64,000 bases of DNA from Stentor roeselii (GCA_006503475.1 RSEH01000148.1:1-64000), one strand, 5' to 3'; shown: positions 1 to 11,194, counted from the first letter of the stretch. Numbers and translations are program-made. Notes: generated by a model from the letters alone, not told the origin.

Positions 1-2
1 TT

Positions 3-2051
3 AATTTTCAGAAATTAATCAGAGACTCGTCTTCGACTATTGAATTGACTCAGATCTTAACTACGATAAGATACAACCCTGAAACATTTTTACCTTCTCT
101 TCATGTGGTAGTTCATACTTTAATATCTAGAAATGTACGACCAGATATCGAAGGTATCCGAGTGTTTATTTGTAAATATGATATAATTACACCCCTGTCA
201 TCTATAAGAAGCAGTTTAATCCAAAGATTCGTGTGTATTTCAGGCAATGTAGTCAAGGTCTACCCACGCAAACCCTTTGTAATCTCGATGGGCTTTACTT
301 GCATAAAATGCAAAATGGAATTCGAAATTGAGTTTCCAGATGGTAAGTTTGCATACCCTAAGATCTGTCGCAGTCCAGACTGCAAAAACTTCAAAATGTT
401 CATTCCTGACAAAAGCACAGCAGTCTGTATAGACCACCAAAGAATAAAAGTCCAAGAAAACTCAAACGATGAGCAAAGTGGTGTCCCCTTAACAATCGAC
501 TGCGAGTCAAGAGGTCTAAACATCTCCGACATAAGCGTGGGAGACCCAGTGACCGTGATGGGAATAGTAAAAGCCGAGAGTTCCGATCTCTACAAGAACA
601 AAAACACAGGTCTTTACGGTCTTTACCTAGAAATCTCCTCAATCTCCTCAATAAAAGAATCTCAATTCCAAATCGAAGAGTTTTCCGAAGAAGAAATCTC
701 AAAATTCCAAGCAATTTCCAGAACCACCAACATTTTTCCCCTTCTCGTAAAAAAATTCTGCAGCCTTATTTACGGACTAGAAAAAGTAAAAGCAGGTCTT
801 TTACTTGCAATTCTTGGAGGATCTGAAAATCAAAGTCGAAGCACTTCACATATTTTAATTGTTGGAGACCCTGGACTAGGAAAGACTCAGCTTTTAAGAA
901 CCGCCGTCAATTTTTCAATGCGCGGCATTTATGTATCCGCGACGACCAGGACTGGACTTACTGTGAATGTCACAAGAGAAGGAGGGCAAAATCTGATGAG
1001 GGCCGGGGCGCTTATCATGGCTGATGACGGTCTTTGTGCTATTGATGAATTTGATAAAATGGGAAAGGACCAGATGGCGATGTTGGAAGTGATGGAACAA
1101 CAAACGATCACTGTTGCTAAAAGTGGAGTTTATTGCTCGCTTAAAGCCAGGGCCACTGTCGTCGCTGCTGCGAATTCAGCTGGAGGACATTACAACCCGG
1201 GCAAGTCCTTAGTTGATAACTTGAAGATCAGTGCAGCTGTCTTGTCAAGATTTGATTTAATCTTCTTGTTGCTTGATAATCATGACTCAGAAGTCTCGAA
1301 ACATGTGATATCTATGCATAACAATGGGAAAAGAAAATATAGTGAAGCTTTTAAACAGTTAAATCTTGACTTCAAGGTAAAAAGAAGCCAAACTCAAAGC
1401 AGGTTTAATACTCAAAGGACTAGCAATGACGTCCCTTTCGATGAAGAGTCTTATACGAGTTTCTTGCAAAGGGCGGAAAGTGAAAGTTTTCAGGATATTG
1501 ACAGTGAGACTATTAAAAGGTACCTCGCCTTTGCTAGGGACAAGTGCCAGCCAAAGCTTAGTCCTGAAGCTATTGAAGTTATTAATGAGTACTACATGAT
1601 GATGAGAAAAGAACAGCATATCGGATCACTCACTATCACTACAAGGCAACTTGAGTCACTTAGGAGACTCACTGAGGCGAGGGCAAAAGCAGAGTTAAGG
1701 GAAATCGCTAATGAAAATGATGCTGTTGAAGTCATCAAATTGTATCAAGAAACTGTTTTTGATATGAAATTTAATGAGGTTAATCATCGTGGCGATAAGG
1801 CTAGACCTCAAGTTGATGAACATATTGGACAAAAAAGTATACCTAAACAACAGGCTGCTTATGTTGAAAAGTTGCAGGATCTGGCTAGAGATAGAGGAAG
1901 TATTGAGTTTAGCTTTAAGGAAATGCATCAGGTTGCGAAAGAAATGGGACTTCGAGTTGGAGATTTTACACTTTTTATTGAAAAGTTAAACATGTCGAAT
2001 TATTTGTTGAAGAAAGGACCTGGGATGTACCGTCTAATGGATTATCTCTAA
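3..2051 (+). CDS. MCM8: MCM8-like replicative/repair helicase (5' end outside window)
   Basis: An AAA+ MCM helicase, most like MCM8, which works with MCM9 in homologous recombination and fork repair in the nucleus. The frame is open to the window edge, so the start is missing. A zinc-ribbon-like Cys set (CIKC ... CRSPDC, about nt 300-385) lies in the OB-fold region. Walker A GDPGLGKTQ is at about nt 863-890, Walker B with IDEFDKMG at about 1040-1065, and the arginine-finger motif LSRFDL at about 1240-1260. The stretch VYCSLKARATVVAAANSAGG and the C-terminal winged-helix region fit MCM8 better than MCM2-7. The next gene starts 27 bp downstream on the same strand. Family is confident; the MCM8 subtype is by remembered motif similarity. 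Confidence 0.85.
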   Translation, partial: NFQKLIRDSSSTIELTQILTTIRYNPETFLPSLHVVVHTLISRNVRPDIEGIRVFICKYDIITPLSSIRSSLIQRFVCISGNVVKVYPRKPFVISMGFTCIKCKMEFEIEFPDGKFAYPKICRSPDCKNFKMFIPDKSTAVCIDHQRIKVQENSNDEQSGVPLTIDCESRGLNISDISVGDPVTVMGIVKAESSDLYKNKNTGLYGLYLEISSISSIKESQFQIEEFSEEEISKFQAISRTTNIFPLLVKKFCSLIYGLEKVKAGLLLAILGGSENQSRSTSHILIVGDPGLGKTQLLRTAVNFSMRGIYVSATTRTGLTVNVTREGGQNLMRAGALIMADDGLCAIDEFDKMGKDQMAMLEVMEQQTITVAKSGVYCSLKARATVVAAANSAGGHYNPGKSLVDNLKISAAVLSRFDLIFLLLDNHDSEVSKHVISMHNNGKRKYSEAFKQLNLDFKVKRSQTQSRFNTQRTSNDVPFDEESYTSFLQRAESESFQDIDSETIKRYLAFARDKCQPKLSPEAIEVINEYYMMMRKEQHIGSLTITTRQLESLRRLTEARAKAELREIANENDAVEVIKLYQETVFDMKFNEVNHRGDKARPQVDEHIGQKSIPKQQAAYVEKLQDLARDRGSIEFSFKEMHQVAKEMGLRVGDFTLFIEKLNMSNYLLKKGPGMYRLMDYL

Positions 2052-2078
2052 TAAATGTAATATAAAAATTTTACATTA

Positions 2079-2750
2079 ATGAATAACCCTCAGGAGAATT
2101 TTGACTGGATTTGCTCTTTTGTATACTCCAGATAGTGTGACAGTGTAAACTTCGGTCGAAGATTCAAGTGTTTCCGCTGTTTCCACATGAAACCCGGAAG
2201 TACAGAAGAAAACATAAAAGCAACTTTAATGGTCCGAGGAATTTCAGGTCTATCACAAGAAGACCTAGAAACTTCATTTTCAAGACTAGGCCTCTTAAAA
2301 GACATAAGAATGGTAAAAGACCGGTTCACCGGAGACTTCAAAGATTTCGCTTTCATCGAGTTTCGCAGTGAATCCGACGCTGACCAGGTAATCGAAAAAT
2401 CTCAAATCAACCCAATTCGAGTAAGCGGCAGGCCAGTCCAAGTCGTCAAGTCCAAAGATCGAAAAACTGACCTAAACAACTCTCAACCAAATTTCCAACA
2501 AAAAGAAAAAAAAACTGAAAAAGAATCAAAAAAAGAACCAACTTGTATCAGCACTGAAGGAAACGAATCAGTTGGAGAGATTTTTTTAAGTTCTTCTCAA
2601 GGACAAAATTTAAAAAATCGCGACGAGTTTCAAGAGATTTGGAATGAAAGACTGAAAAGTGGAATCGCGATTTGTTTTAAATGTAACAAATGGTTCGAAT
2701 CAGTGCAAATTGGACGTCTTCATGATACTTGTCATAAAATTCCTAGATAA
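2079..2750 (+). CDS. RNA-binding protein: RanBP2-type zinc finger + RRM + C-terminal zinc finger (RBM5/10-like)
   Basis: ATG at 2079; a 15-nt intron (2121-2135) removes an in-frame TAG. Splicing rebuilds an exact RanBP2 zinc finger, DWICSFC-x4-NFGRRFKCFRC, at residues about 9-30, half from each exon, which is strong proof of the intron. An RRM follows: RNP2 TLMVRGIS and RNP1 KDFAFIEF at about residues 45-120. After a charged Lys/Glu linker comes a C2H2-like finger CFKCNKWF...HDTCH near the C-terminus. RanBP2 finger next to RRM and a terminal C2H2 resembles RBM5/RBM10 splicing regulators, but the protein is much shorter and has one RRM. Likely a nuclear pre-mRNA-binding protein. Confidence 0.85.
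2121..2135 (+). other. 15-nt intron in the ZnF-RRM gene
   Basis: Sequence gtatactccagatag, phase 0. Removing it joins the two halves of a RanBP2 zinc finger and removes an in-frame stop. Confidence 0.93.
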
Positions 2751-2773
2751 TAGTTGAGTTTATGATATAAACT

Positions 2774-5700
2774 ATGTCTTTTCCTCAAATGTAAAATTCA
2801 TCTAGGAAGCTTGACCCTCGTTCTCCAATTTCTGCCACGAAAGATGAAGAATCAGGAAGGGATGAAGAATATAACTTTGAAAGACCTAACTACCGCTCAG
2901 GCAACATCCGTCCAGTAAGTGCAAAAAATCTTGACATCCAGAAGTTCAAAAGGCCAATAACCGCTAAGTACCCGACTTCTCAAATGAAACGCGAGAAGAC
3001 GAAAAAAGATGAAGATTTTTCGATATTGTCTAAACTAAAACCAAGAAAAATCGCGATTGACAAAGAAAGATTGTATGAAGAAAACATGGCTCTGAAACTA
3101 AAAAATAACACCCTGAGTGAAGAAATGGTGAAACTTAAAACCCGCATGTCACAAGTGGAAAAAGAACTGAATAAAAAAGAAGAACTTAGCGAAATGAACT
3201 ATATGAAGCCTACTCATCTTTTGAATAACTTGAAAACTTCTATCAAGGACCTAAGGCAAGAAATTCTTCAAAAAAACGAAGAAATCAATAAACTGAAGAG
3301 AAATATTAAAATTACGAAAATATCTGAAAGTGAAATAGAAGTTCAGGCATATATTGATGAATGTACTCGACTTAGACACCATTTGGAAGAACTTATGAGG
3401 CAAAAGGACTCTCCTATGCTCAGTCAGAACTTGAATGAAGAGCAAAACGTGCAACAGTCGATCTTGCTGAATAACTTCAAAAGAGAAAATGAAAATTTAA
3501 ATCAGGCGTTGCTTCTTGGCAAAGATGAAATCAATAAATGGAGGGAAAGGGTCCAAGAGCTGGAAAAGGAAAAAAAAAGAAATAGTGTCAAAAAGTCTGA
3601 AGTCGCAGGATTGAAAAGTGAAATCAAGTCACTTCGAGGTCAAATTGAAAGCCTTACAAAAGAAAACTCGTCGAAAGAAACTGCTTTTAAAGAAGATATC
3701 AACAGATACAAGAAAATCGTCGCTGAGTTCAACAGCAAGTCGAGTTCATATGAAGGGAAAATAAAAGAACTCCAAATCGCCCTGGACGACCAAAAAAAGA
3801 CTCAAAAAGACTCAAAAGTCATTCAAAATTTCAATAAAAAGACCAGCCCACCTAAATTATTCAGAATTTTATTTCAAGTCACCTGTTTAAGAAAAGTTTC
3901 AATAAAAAACGTCATTCAAAGCATCGACCGTAAAGCCCGAGGTCTTCTCACAATTGATGAGTTTTATGAAGGACTTCTTGAAATATCTAAAAAAGCCCGA
4001 AAACGACATGTCTTGGAAGTCGCTGGTTTCCTCAAAACAACTAAAAATCAACTAAGTATGGAAAAAGTCCAAGAGTACTTCCAAGACTTTGTTTATGACT
4101 CAGACTTCAACATCAGCAGCTCTGAAGAAGAAGAAATTTTTAAAAATGTGAATATTCAGCAAGTCGACTTTGACTCACCCATCAGTCAAAATAAAAAGAG
4201 AAACATTTCAATTAAATCAAATGACGACTCACCTGCTAAGAAAAGAGAAAATGATTCAAATTTCAATGAAGAGAAAAAAAAAATCGAGGCATCAAAAATT
4301 GAAGAATTGAAAAAAATTGAAGTAAAGAAAAAAAGTGAAGAACTGATGAAAGATGAAGAAAGGAAAAAATTGGATGCAAGGACTAGAAGTGAAGATGATA
4401 AGAAAATTAATGAAATGATTAAAAATGAAGAAAGGAAAAAAGCTGAAGAGTTGAAAAAGAATGAAGAAAGGAAAAAAGCTGAAGAGTTGAAAAAAGCTGA
4501 AGAGTTGAAAAAAAATGAAGAGTTGAGAAAGAATGAAGAAAGGAAAAAAGAAGAATTGAAAAAAGCTGAAGAATTGAAAAAAAGTGAGGAAAAGAAAAAA
4601 GCTGAAGAGTTAAAAAAAATAGAGGAAAGGAAAAATGAAGACCTCAAAAAAGCTGAAGAAAAGAAAAAAAACGAAGAAAACAAGAAACTCGAAGAAAAAC
4701 TAAATGAAGCCAAAAAAAATGATGAAGAAAATCAAAAATTCTTAGAAAAACCAAGAAACTCCAACCTTTCCGCCCAAGCCAGTTCAGACTCCCGTCGTCC
4801 ACAGTCATCCCGTCCATTATCCTCCAAAGGTAAAGACCTACTAACCCACTTATCCTTCCGAATGCAATTAAACCGAATTCCAAAAACCAAACTATACATA
4901 ACCCTATTCCCATCCTTTCCTCCAGAGCGTCAACTTTCACTAAAAGACCTTCCAAAGTGTTTCAAATCAGCTCCTTTTTCATTCAGTGAAAGTGAAAGCG
5001 AGGTTCTAAGCAAGTACTTACTAGACTACACCTCCCTCTCAGCAAAAGCACTTGAAGAAAAAATCTCAAAAATCACTGAAAACTGGGAAATTTTCACCCC
5101 TGAAGACGAGTCAAAATTCGATGAACAACTCGGAATCATAATAAGTAAAAACAAGCTGAACTTCAAAGAAAGCTGCAAAAATCTAGATAAAGATAAATCC
5201 GGAATTATTTCTTTACAGGATTTCGAAAAAGTAATGCAAGAAAATGCGATTGAGTTTCCTCCTCGACTGTTTAAATATATGCTTCTTTTGTTTTACTCTC
5301 ATGATATGAAGTTGGAACAAGTCCCTTATCGACATTTTATTAAAGCTTATGGAGAAGCTGGACAAGAAGATGATTATGAAGCTTCTGATGACGTCTCTGA
5401 TGAAGAAAAAGCGAAAATTGTCAGACATTATTTATCTGTGATCGCTAAGATCTTGGTAAAGAACAAGAGAGGTGTCGCTGATGTTTTTGAATATGACCAA
5501 AATGGAATCATCAGTGCAGAGGAGTTTATTAATGGCTTGAAGAGAATGGGACTGGCTGAAATTGAACATGAACATGTCATGATCATGCTCGAAGCTCTGC
5601 AAGTAGAAGATGCAGAAGAAGTTTGTGTTAGTATTGAAGAACTTGAAGAAATCCTTGAACACTACGGCGTCGGCAAGGGTCGAGGGTACTTAGACGATGA

Positions 5701-5821
5701 TGAAGAAGAAGAAGATGAAAATGATGAAAACTCTCCTGCGCATTACAAGAAAATCAGTCTTTTGGACTCTGATCAATATGAAAGTGAAGAGGAAAGCAAC
5801 TATGACGATGATTTTCAGTAA
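2774..5821 (+). CDS. Large coiled-coil protein with degenerate EF-hands
   Basis: The first exon is 17 nt (MSFPQ plus two bases of the next Met codon); a 15-nt intron (2791-2805) joins it in frame to the long exon, giving about 1010 residues. Residues about 90-330 are predicted coiled coil. A calmodulin-like region follows, with a loop like DRKARGLLTIDEF. A Lys/Glu array (repeats of KKAEELKKNEER, about nt 4260-4740) looks like a long single alpha-helix. The C-terminal third has EF-hand loops DKDKSGIISLQDF and EYDQNGIISAEEF and a very acidic tail. This layout is common among ciliate cytoskeletal or calcium-linked proteins. No named family is recognised. The 3' end is convergent with the next gene, 15 bp away. 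Confidence 0.8.
2791..2805 (+). other. 15-nt intron after a 17-nt first exon
   Basis: Sequence gtaaaattcatctag. It splits the second Met codon (AT|G, phase 2). Without removal the upstream ATG runs straight into a stop. Confidence 0.85.
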
Positions 5822-5836
5822 ATAATGTAAAACCTC

Positions 5837-7009
5837 TTATTTACATGATGAAAACATATCTTTTATATCTTCTGAGCTGAACTTTTGCATTAAACGATTT
5901 GAAATTTCATCAAGTTTCATTTTTCCGTCATTTGTCTGGTCAAAGCTTTTAAACATGTTTTGAAAAACTTTCGTGTTTCTTCTTGTTGACTCACTTTTCC
6001 TGGACCCAAGGTCAGTGAATCGAATTCCTCCCCTTTCAAAGACGTATCCACTTCTAGCTCTTCTTTTTCTGAGATAATTTAAAAGTTGTTCAAAGTTAAT
6101 TTCTTTGTTTCTATCAAACCCGAACTCATGAAACAAATAATCACTGTCCTCACTAAACCTTTGATTTTCTCCCATCGCATAAAAAACATTGCCAAGATTA
6201 GCAGTTCCAAGAGAATTTTCAATTTTCTTAAACAAAATCTGAAGTTCTCCAACATTTACCTCGTCATTCAAGTTAGACCTACGAGGTTGATTCGCACTTT
6301 TAACTATTTTCCTTCCAGTGAAGCTAACACTGATACTTTGTCTTCTTTTCAGTAAAACTTTCCCTTTTTCATTTTTTTTATTTAACACCTTCGCAGTTTG
6401 TATGATTTTTTTCGATTTTACTATTTTTTTTTCTGTTTTAGAGAAAAGTCGGTGAACGGTTGAAGTATTAGCGACCCAGAAGGTAAGTTCTTCTAAAGTA
6501 ACGACGCCGTCAGGGTTCTTATCAGCGATTTCAAAGCAATGTTTAGCCAGGCCTTCTAAGTCGATAGATTTTGAAATCTGGGTGTTGTTTATCAGGCCGA
6601 TTCCTCGAATGAAGCTCAGGATCATTATGACCATCTCGTCTTTCGTCAAGGCTTTGCTTTCGTCGAAGTCAAAAGCAAGGAAGGCTAATTTGACCTTTGC
6701 TTGCCAGCTGGCTGTTGACTGTGAAATGATCGCGGCCATCAGGTCCATGAAGTTTAACTTGTTGTAACCTGCTACTCGAAAATAGGAAAAAATCAACTCT
6801 TCTGAACCTCGCAAAGGTGTGTCTTTTGTTAGTTGTTTTAGGGTTTGTTTTGAAATGTGGTGGCCTGAAAAGTCATCGAGGTTTATGTAGGACTTGAAAA
6901 AACGAGCGATTTCCGTAGATGACCCTTAGTAGAGGTTACAACATGTTAAGATCATCATGCTTGGAAGGATTGGGTTCTCTAGTAAGGCGGATTCGATGTA
7001 GTTTCCCAT
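5837..7009 (-). CDS. EF-hand calcium-binding protein, possible N-myristoylation (MGNY)
   Basis: The start is the ATG at 7009; exon 1 encodes MGNYIESALLENPILPSMMI and a few more residues, then a 15-nt intron (6925-6939) joins it to the long exon. At least four EF-hand-like loops are visible: FDESKALTKDEM, KNPDGVVTLEEL, DRNKEINFEQL and DQTNDGKMKLDEI. The first two are the best. Gly2 after Met suggests N-myristoylation, as in recoverin-like sensors, but the length (about 375 residues) and basic middle segment are unlike the small sensors. Probably a calcium-regulated membrane or cytoskeletal protein. It is convergent with the coiled-coil gene (15 bp) and divergent from the kinase at 7041 (31 bp). 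Confidence 0.8.
6925..6939 (-). other. 15-nt intron in the EF-hand gene
   Basis: On the minus strand gtaacctctactaag. It ends AAG rather than the usual TAG. Removal bypasses an in-frame TAA and restores a Trp codon across the junction (T|GG). Confidence 0.8.
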
Positions 7010-7040
7010 CGATTATGTTATTTATTTTGTTTAGGGAAGG

Positions 7041-8441
7041 ATGGATCAAGGTTTTCAACTCTCAAACAACCGAAACCTCCCAATAATTTCCAAAATGTCT
7101 ACTTTTCAAATCCAAAAAAACCTTTCCTATCTGTCTACTTTAATCAGCCATGCATCTTCCAAAGGAATCGATAAATCACTTCAAAAAAAAAATCTCTCTC
7201 AAACGAAACCATTTCAACTTTTTCTACATAAAAACGAACTAAACCCTTCGATACCAACCCAAAAGTTTAAAATCAAATCAAATCAAAAAAAAAATCCAAA
7301 TCAACTATCTTCAAATCTTAAAAAATTTCATCAGGGTTCTACAATTTCACTTATAATGGAAAATTACAACTTCATAAAACATCTCGGCGAAGGCTCCTGT
7401 GGTTCAGTCGGTCTTTACACATGCCTAACAACTGGATCCAGCTTCGCAATAAAAAAAATCGAGAACATCTCTCAAAACCGAAAAATGATCGACCGTGAAA
7501 AGAAAATCCTCGAAGACATGAAAAATTGTCCAAATGTCGTATCTTTAAAACACAGTTTTTCAGAAGGAAAGTATTTTTTTATAGTAATGGAGCACTGTGA
7601 AGGAGGGTCCTTGGAAGAATATCTAATGAAAAGACCTGCAATGCCAAAAAGACAAAAGCTGTCAATTATTGTAGATATTTTAAGAGGTCTCAAATCAATT
7701 CATAAAAAAAACTGCATTCATCGAGACCTGAAGCTTAGTAACTGTCTTGTGAAGGATGGAATTGTGAAACTTGCTGATTTTGGTATTTCAAGACATTATA
7801 TCCGGAATGCTGAAATGACTGCTTGTGGAACTCCTTTAAATGTGGCACCTGAGGTTTTTAAAACAAATAAATATACATCAAAAATCGATATCTGGTCTTT
7901 TGGAGTCGTCTGCTACGAGATGCTTAAAGGAAAACACCCTTTTAATGCAAGTAATTTTGAAGATTTACAAGAAATGCATCAAAATGACCTGGACTACTCC
8001 TCTCTTACACAAGATGAAGTCAATTTCTTGAAACTCGCATTGAATCCTCTTCCAGCTCATCGATCTGACGTTGAAGGACTAATCAAATCAAAGCTGATCT
8101 CAGAGTACCTAAGTAAAATTTTCACTGATATTTCAGAATTATACCTGAGAATCTCTACCGAAAACTCAAAACTCTCTCAAAAAGTAAGACTTTCCTTATG
8201 TCTTTACATCCTCACTGAAGTTCTCTTCACTAAAGATAAATCCCAGTTCAAGTTAGAGCTGAACGACCTGAAAAATTCTCTGAATATTTCCACTCTTTCA
8301 AGCAAAACACAAGAAAATCTACTAAAGTCACTTTTAAAGTACTCAGAGCAACTCAACGAAAAGTCTCCTTCAAGTTCAAGTCTCTTGGTCTACATCCACA
8401 GAAGACTCTCAGCACTTCCCAATATTGAAATTTTTAATTAA
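7041..8441 (+). CDS. Ser/Thr protein kinase with long N-terminal extension
   Basis: A 466-residue protein. About 110 polar, Ser/Lys/Gln-rich residues precede the kinase domain. Motifs: glycine loop GEGSCGSVG, catalytic Lys in FAIKK, HRDLKLSN, DFG, and a shortened APE region (NVAPEVF). All catalytic residues are present. The domain is most like NEK, ULK or CAMK-type kinases, but I cannot assign the family. About 130 helical residues follow, with no domain I recognise. ATG at 7041 is preceded by an in-frame TAG, which supports this start. It is followed 9 bp later by sphingosine-1-phosphate lyase. Confidence 0.85.
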   Translation: MDQGFQLSNNRNLPIISKMSTFQIQKNLSYLSTLISHASSKGIDKSLQKKNLSQTKPFQLFLHKNELNPSIPTQKFKIKSNQKKNPNQLSSNLKKFHQGSTISLIMENYNFIKHLGEGSCGSVGLYTCLTTGSSFAIKKIENISQNRKMIDREKKILEDMKNCPNVVSLKHSFSEGKYFFIVMEHCEGGSLEEYLMKRPAMPKRQKLSIIVDILRGLKSIHKKNCIHRDLKLSNCLVKDGIVKLADFGISRHYIRNAEMTACGTPLNVAPEVFKTNKYTSKIDIWSFGVVCYEMLKGKHPFNASNFEDLQEMHQNDLDYSSLTQDEVNFLKLALNPLPAHRSDVEGLIKSKLISEYLSKIFTDISELYLRISTENSKLSQKVRLSLCLYILTEVLFTKDKSQFKLELNDLKNSLNISTLSSKTQENLLKSLLKYSEQLNEKSPSSSSLLVYIHRRLSALPNIEIFN

Positions 8442-8450
8442 TTGTAAATT

Positions 8451-10031
8451 ATGATATCTAACATGTTGAAGAAATTTGATTCTATTCCTAAAGACAAACT
8501 TTTTCTGATTCTTTTGTCTGTTTCTTCTACCCTGGCCTTGCAAAAGGTTCTAGTTCTTTATCATGAAATCAGAAGAAAAGGACTGAAACAAGTTTTCATC
8601 AGTTTTGCTTCAAAAATTCTAAGAAACTTCCGATCGGTCAGGGACCAGATCGAGAAAGAAGACGTCAAAGCAAGAGAATCGATGCTGGCCCAGTTCACCT
8701 CGATGACTGAAACTCCTTTCACCCAACTTCCTCTTAAGTCCACTAAAGACGTGCTTGAAATCCTTCGAAACCGTGCGGGATACGACTCAAGCCACAGAAA
8801 TGAAAATCGCTTGTCAGGAAGTATTTATCACGGAGGAGATGATATCAATCATGTGGCAGCTGAAGCGATGAGACTTTTCACTTTTGCTAACCCTCTACAC
8901 CCGGAAATTTTCCCTTCTGTACGACAAATGGACTGTGAAATTGTTAAGATGACTTTAGAAATTTTTCATGGAAATGAGGATTGTTGTGGAGTTCTTAGCT
9001 CCGGAGGGACTGAGAGCTTGTTACTTGCGGTTTTGGCTTATAGGGAATGGGGAAGGGCTAGGGGAATTTTTGAACCTGAAATTGTTATGCCTGAGACGGT
9101 TCATGCGGCTGTGAGCAAGGCTGCGTATTACTTTGGGGTTCATTTGATTAAATTGAAGATTGATAGAAAGACTGGACTTGCTTCTCTAAGGGATTTCGAA
9201 AGAAATATCAATTCCAACACGGTCGCTATTTTTGGTAGTGCTCCTGGGTTCCCTCATGGAATATTCGACCAGATCGAAGATCTGGGCAAACTTGCTCTGA
9301 AAAAAAGAATCAATCTACATGTCGATGCTTGTCTTGGAGGATTTCTCATTCCTTTTGTTGAAGCTGCAGGGTATCCTGTCCAGCCTTGTGACTTTCGGGT
9401 AAAAGGAGTAACAAGTATATCTTGTGATCTTCACAAATACGGATATACTCCTAAAGGGGTGTCAATTTTGATGTATCTTAACTCAAAACTTAGACGATAT
9501 CAATACTTCTCATGTCCAGACTGGCCAGGCGGTCTTTACGCGACTCCAAACATATCAGGTTCTCGAGCCGGAGTCTTAACAGCAGGTGCCTGGGCAGTTC
9601 TAATGCACATGGGTAAAGAAGGTTACACAAGTTGCGCAAGAGAAATCATGGAAGCTGCAAACTACATCCGAGAAAACTCAATTTGTGAAGACCTTCAAAT
9701 AATCGGAAATCCTTCTTTTTCGATCATATCTTGGACATCAACAACTTTAAACCCACACGCTGTTGGGGCAGTCTTGAAAAGAATAGGAAGATGGGACCTG
9801 AACCATCTTCAAAACCCTGACGCCTTTCATCTTTGCGTGACTTACGCCAATTCAAAGCAAGCAAAAGAATTCGTCTCTGACCTGTTCAAAGCTGTGGAAA
9901 TCGTGAAAAACGAACCAGGACTCAATGATGGAGTAGTCGCTTTGTACGGAGCAGTTGCAAATGTACCTGACAAGTCAATTGTAGGAGAACTGACATTGAA
10001 CTACATTGATTTCTTATTTAGCTTAAAGTAG
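8451..10031 (+). CDS. SGPL1: Sphingosine-1-phosphate lyase
   Basis: A PLP-dependent enzyme that cleaves sphingosine-1-phosphate to a fatty aldehyde and phosphoethanolamine, the exit step of sphingolipid breakdown, on the ER. The 526 residues match the family length. A short hydrophobic N-terminal segment (LFLILLSVSSTLALQ, about residues 18-32) fits the ER anchor. Further motifs: SGSIYHGGDD, the PLP-phosphate-binding GGTESLL, and SCDLHKYGYTPKG with the Schiff-base lysine at about residue 329. The tail lacks an obvious ER retrieval signal. It lies in a same-strand run with 9 and 11 bp gaps to its neighbours. Assignment is firm. Confidence 0.95.
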   Translation: MISNMLKKFDSIPKDKLFLILLSVSSTLALQKVLVLYHEIRRKGLKQVFISFASKILRNFRSVRDQIEKEDVKARESMLAQFTSMTETPFTQLPLKSTKDVLEILRNRAGYDSSHRNENRLSGSIYHGGDDINHVAAEAMRLFTFANPLHPEIFPSVRQMDCEIVKMTLEIFHGNEDCCGVLSSGGTESLLLAVLAYREWGRARGIFEPEIVMPETVHAAVSKAAYYFGVHLIKLKIDRKTGLASLRDFERNINSNTVAIFGSAPGFPHGIFDQIEDLGKLALKKRINLHVDACLGGFLIPFVEAAGYPVQPCDFRVKGVTSISCDLHKYGYTPKGVSILMYLNSKLRRYQYFSCPDWPGGLYATPNISGSRAGVLTAGAWAVLMHMGKEGYTSCAREIMEAANYIRENSICEDLQIIGNPSFSIISWTSTTLNPHAVGAVLKRIGRWDLNHLQNPDAFHLCVTYANSKQAKEFVSDLFKAVEIVKNEPGLNDGVVALYGAVANVPDKSIVGELTLNYIDFLFSLK

Positions 10032-10042
10032 TTAAACTGAAA

Positions 10043-11161
10043 ATGAAGAAAGGAAAAAACGAAGAATTCGGAATCAATGAAATTTTGAATTTCGAGCAGG
10101 ATTTAAGAAAAACTCAAAAAATTTCAATTTTTCCTTTTGAGTCTGAAGAAAGGTTCAAATCTCATTTTCGCGTCAGGTCAGTAACACCTTCTCGATCGCC
10201 GACCCCTTCTTTAGCCCAGATTCGCCTGAAAAGAGAAATTTTAACCAGGCCTAACACAATGCAAAGCCCAGGGAAGTCAAAAGTAAACATGGAAAAACTC
10301 TCTCGGCCTAGAAGGACTCGCCACTTGACAGAGCCTTGTAAGAAAATATTAGAAAAGGAGACCCGTACTGACAGAGATAGCTTTGAAGTCAGGTATCAGC
10401 CTGAAAGACATGTTTTTTATCATAAACTACTTGGAGAAGTGAGACTTCCTGTTAAGTCTTTCAAACTTTCAAGTAAAAAACTGAGAATATCTCTGCCGGG
10501 GTATACCCCGGCAGTTGTAAATCCTGTTCTTCAACCTGCCCTTCACACCTCTCCTGCTTGGCCTGCTTTTCAGATGCCAGTCATTGAAATCGGACATTTT
10601 ATTGTCCGTTCTCAGTCAATTCCGATTTTGTTTCGTAAAATCGTTTCAGCTTCTCAGCATTATAAAAGTCTTCAACTTTCACGATTTTCTTTTGGGACTA
10701 TTAAAAAAATACTTCCTGGAAGACCTTTCGCGTTACGAGATAGTAAAAAGTTTATGAAAGCTTGTAAAGAAGGAGAAATTTTAACTGTTAATTACTTGCT
10801 TGAAAGGAACAAATGGATTGCTCATGTTTTTGACTATTCTGGACTCACTGCTTTGCATTGGGCTGTTATTAGGAATAGGATTGATGTGGTTAAGGCTTTG
10901 TTGGCTTTTAAGGTTTTTGTTGATGTGAATGACTTTGTAAGGATTATTTAGACTGGAAGGACTCCAGCGTTTTTAGCGGCTCGAATGAAAAATGTTGAAA
11001 TTTTCGCGTTTTTAGTTGAAAATAATGCTAATTTGTATATCAAGACAAAGGCTGATAAAAGTATTTTTTCCTTGGCACGACAAGGACCACTTTTAAAAAT
11101 CTTTCAAGAATATCAGAGGAGGGTTTCGTTGGCTAGACTTGGACTGGAATATAGGAAATAA
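10043..11161 (+). CDS. Ankyrin-repeat protein
   Basis: The open frame stops at 10951, but a 15-nt intron (10937-10951) restores it to a TAA at 11159-11161, for about 367 residues. The first 230 residues are basic and Ser/Pro-rich. The C-terminal part has ankyrin repeats: GEILTVNYLLERNKW, SGLTALHWAVIRNR, then TGRTPAFLAARMKN across the splice. The splice joins the end of one repeat to the classic TGxTPA start of the next, which is good evidence for the intron. It is probably a scaffold protein; partner unknown. The start is 11 bp after the lyase stop. Confidence 0.85.
10937..10951 (+). other. 15-nt intron in the ankyrin gene
   Basis: Sequence gtaaggattatttag, phase 0, ending in the in-frame TAG that would otherwise stop the protein. 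Removal gives DVNDF|TGRTPA, a perfect ankyrin junction. Confidence 0.92.
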
Positions 11162-11194
11162 CAGTAATAATTAAATAAATATTGGAAATTCTTA

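Noticed and set aside
4186-4713. Long minus-strand frame rich in Phe and Ser
   Set aside because: It is the antisense shadow of the Lys/Glu repeat array in the coiled-coil gene.
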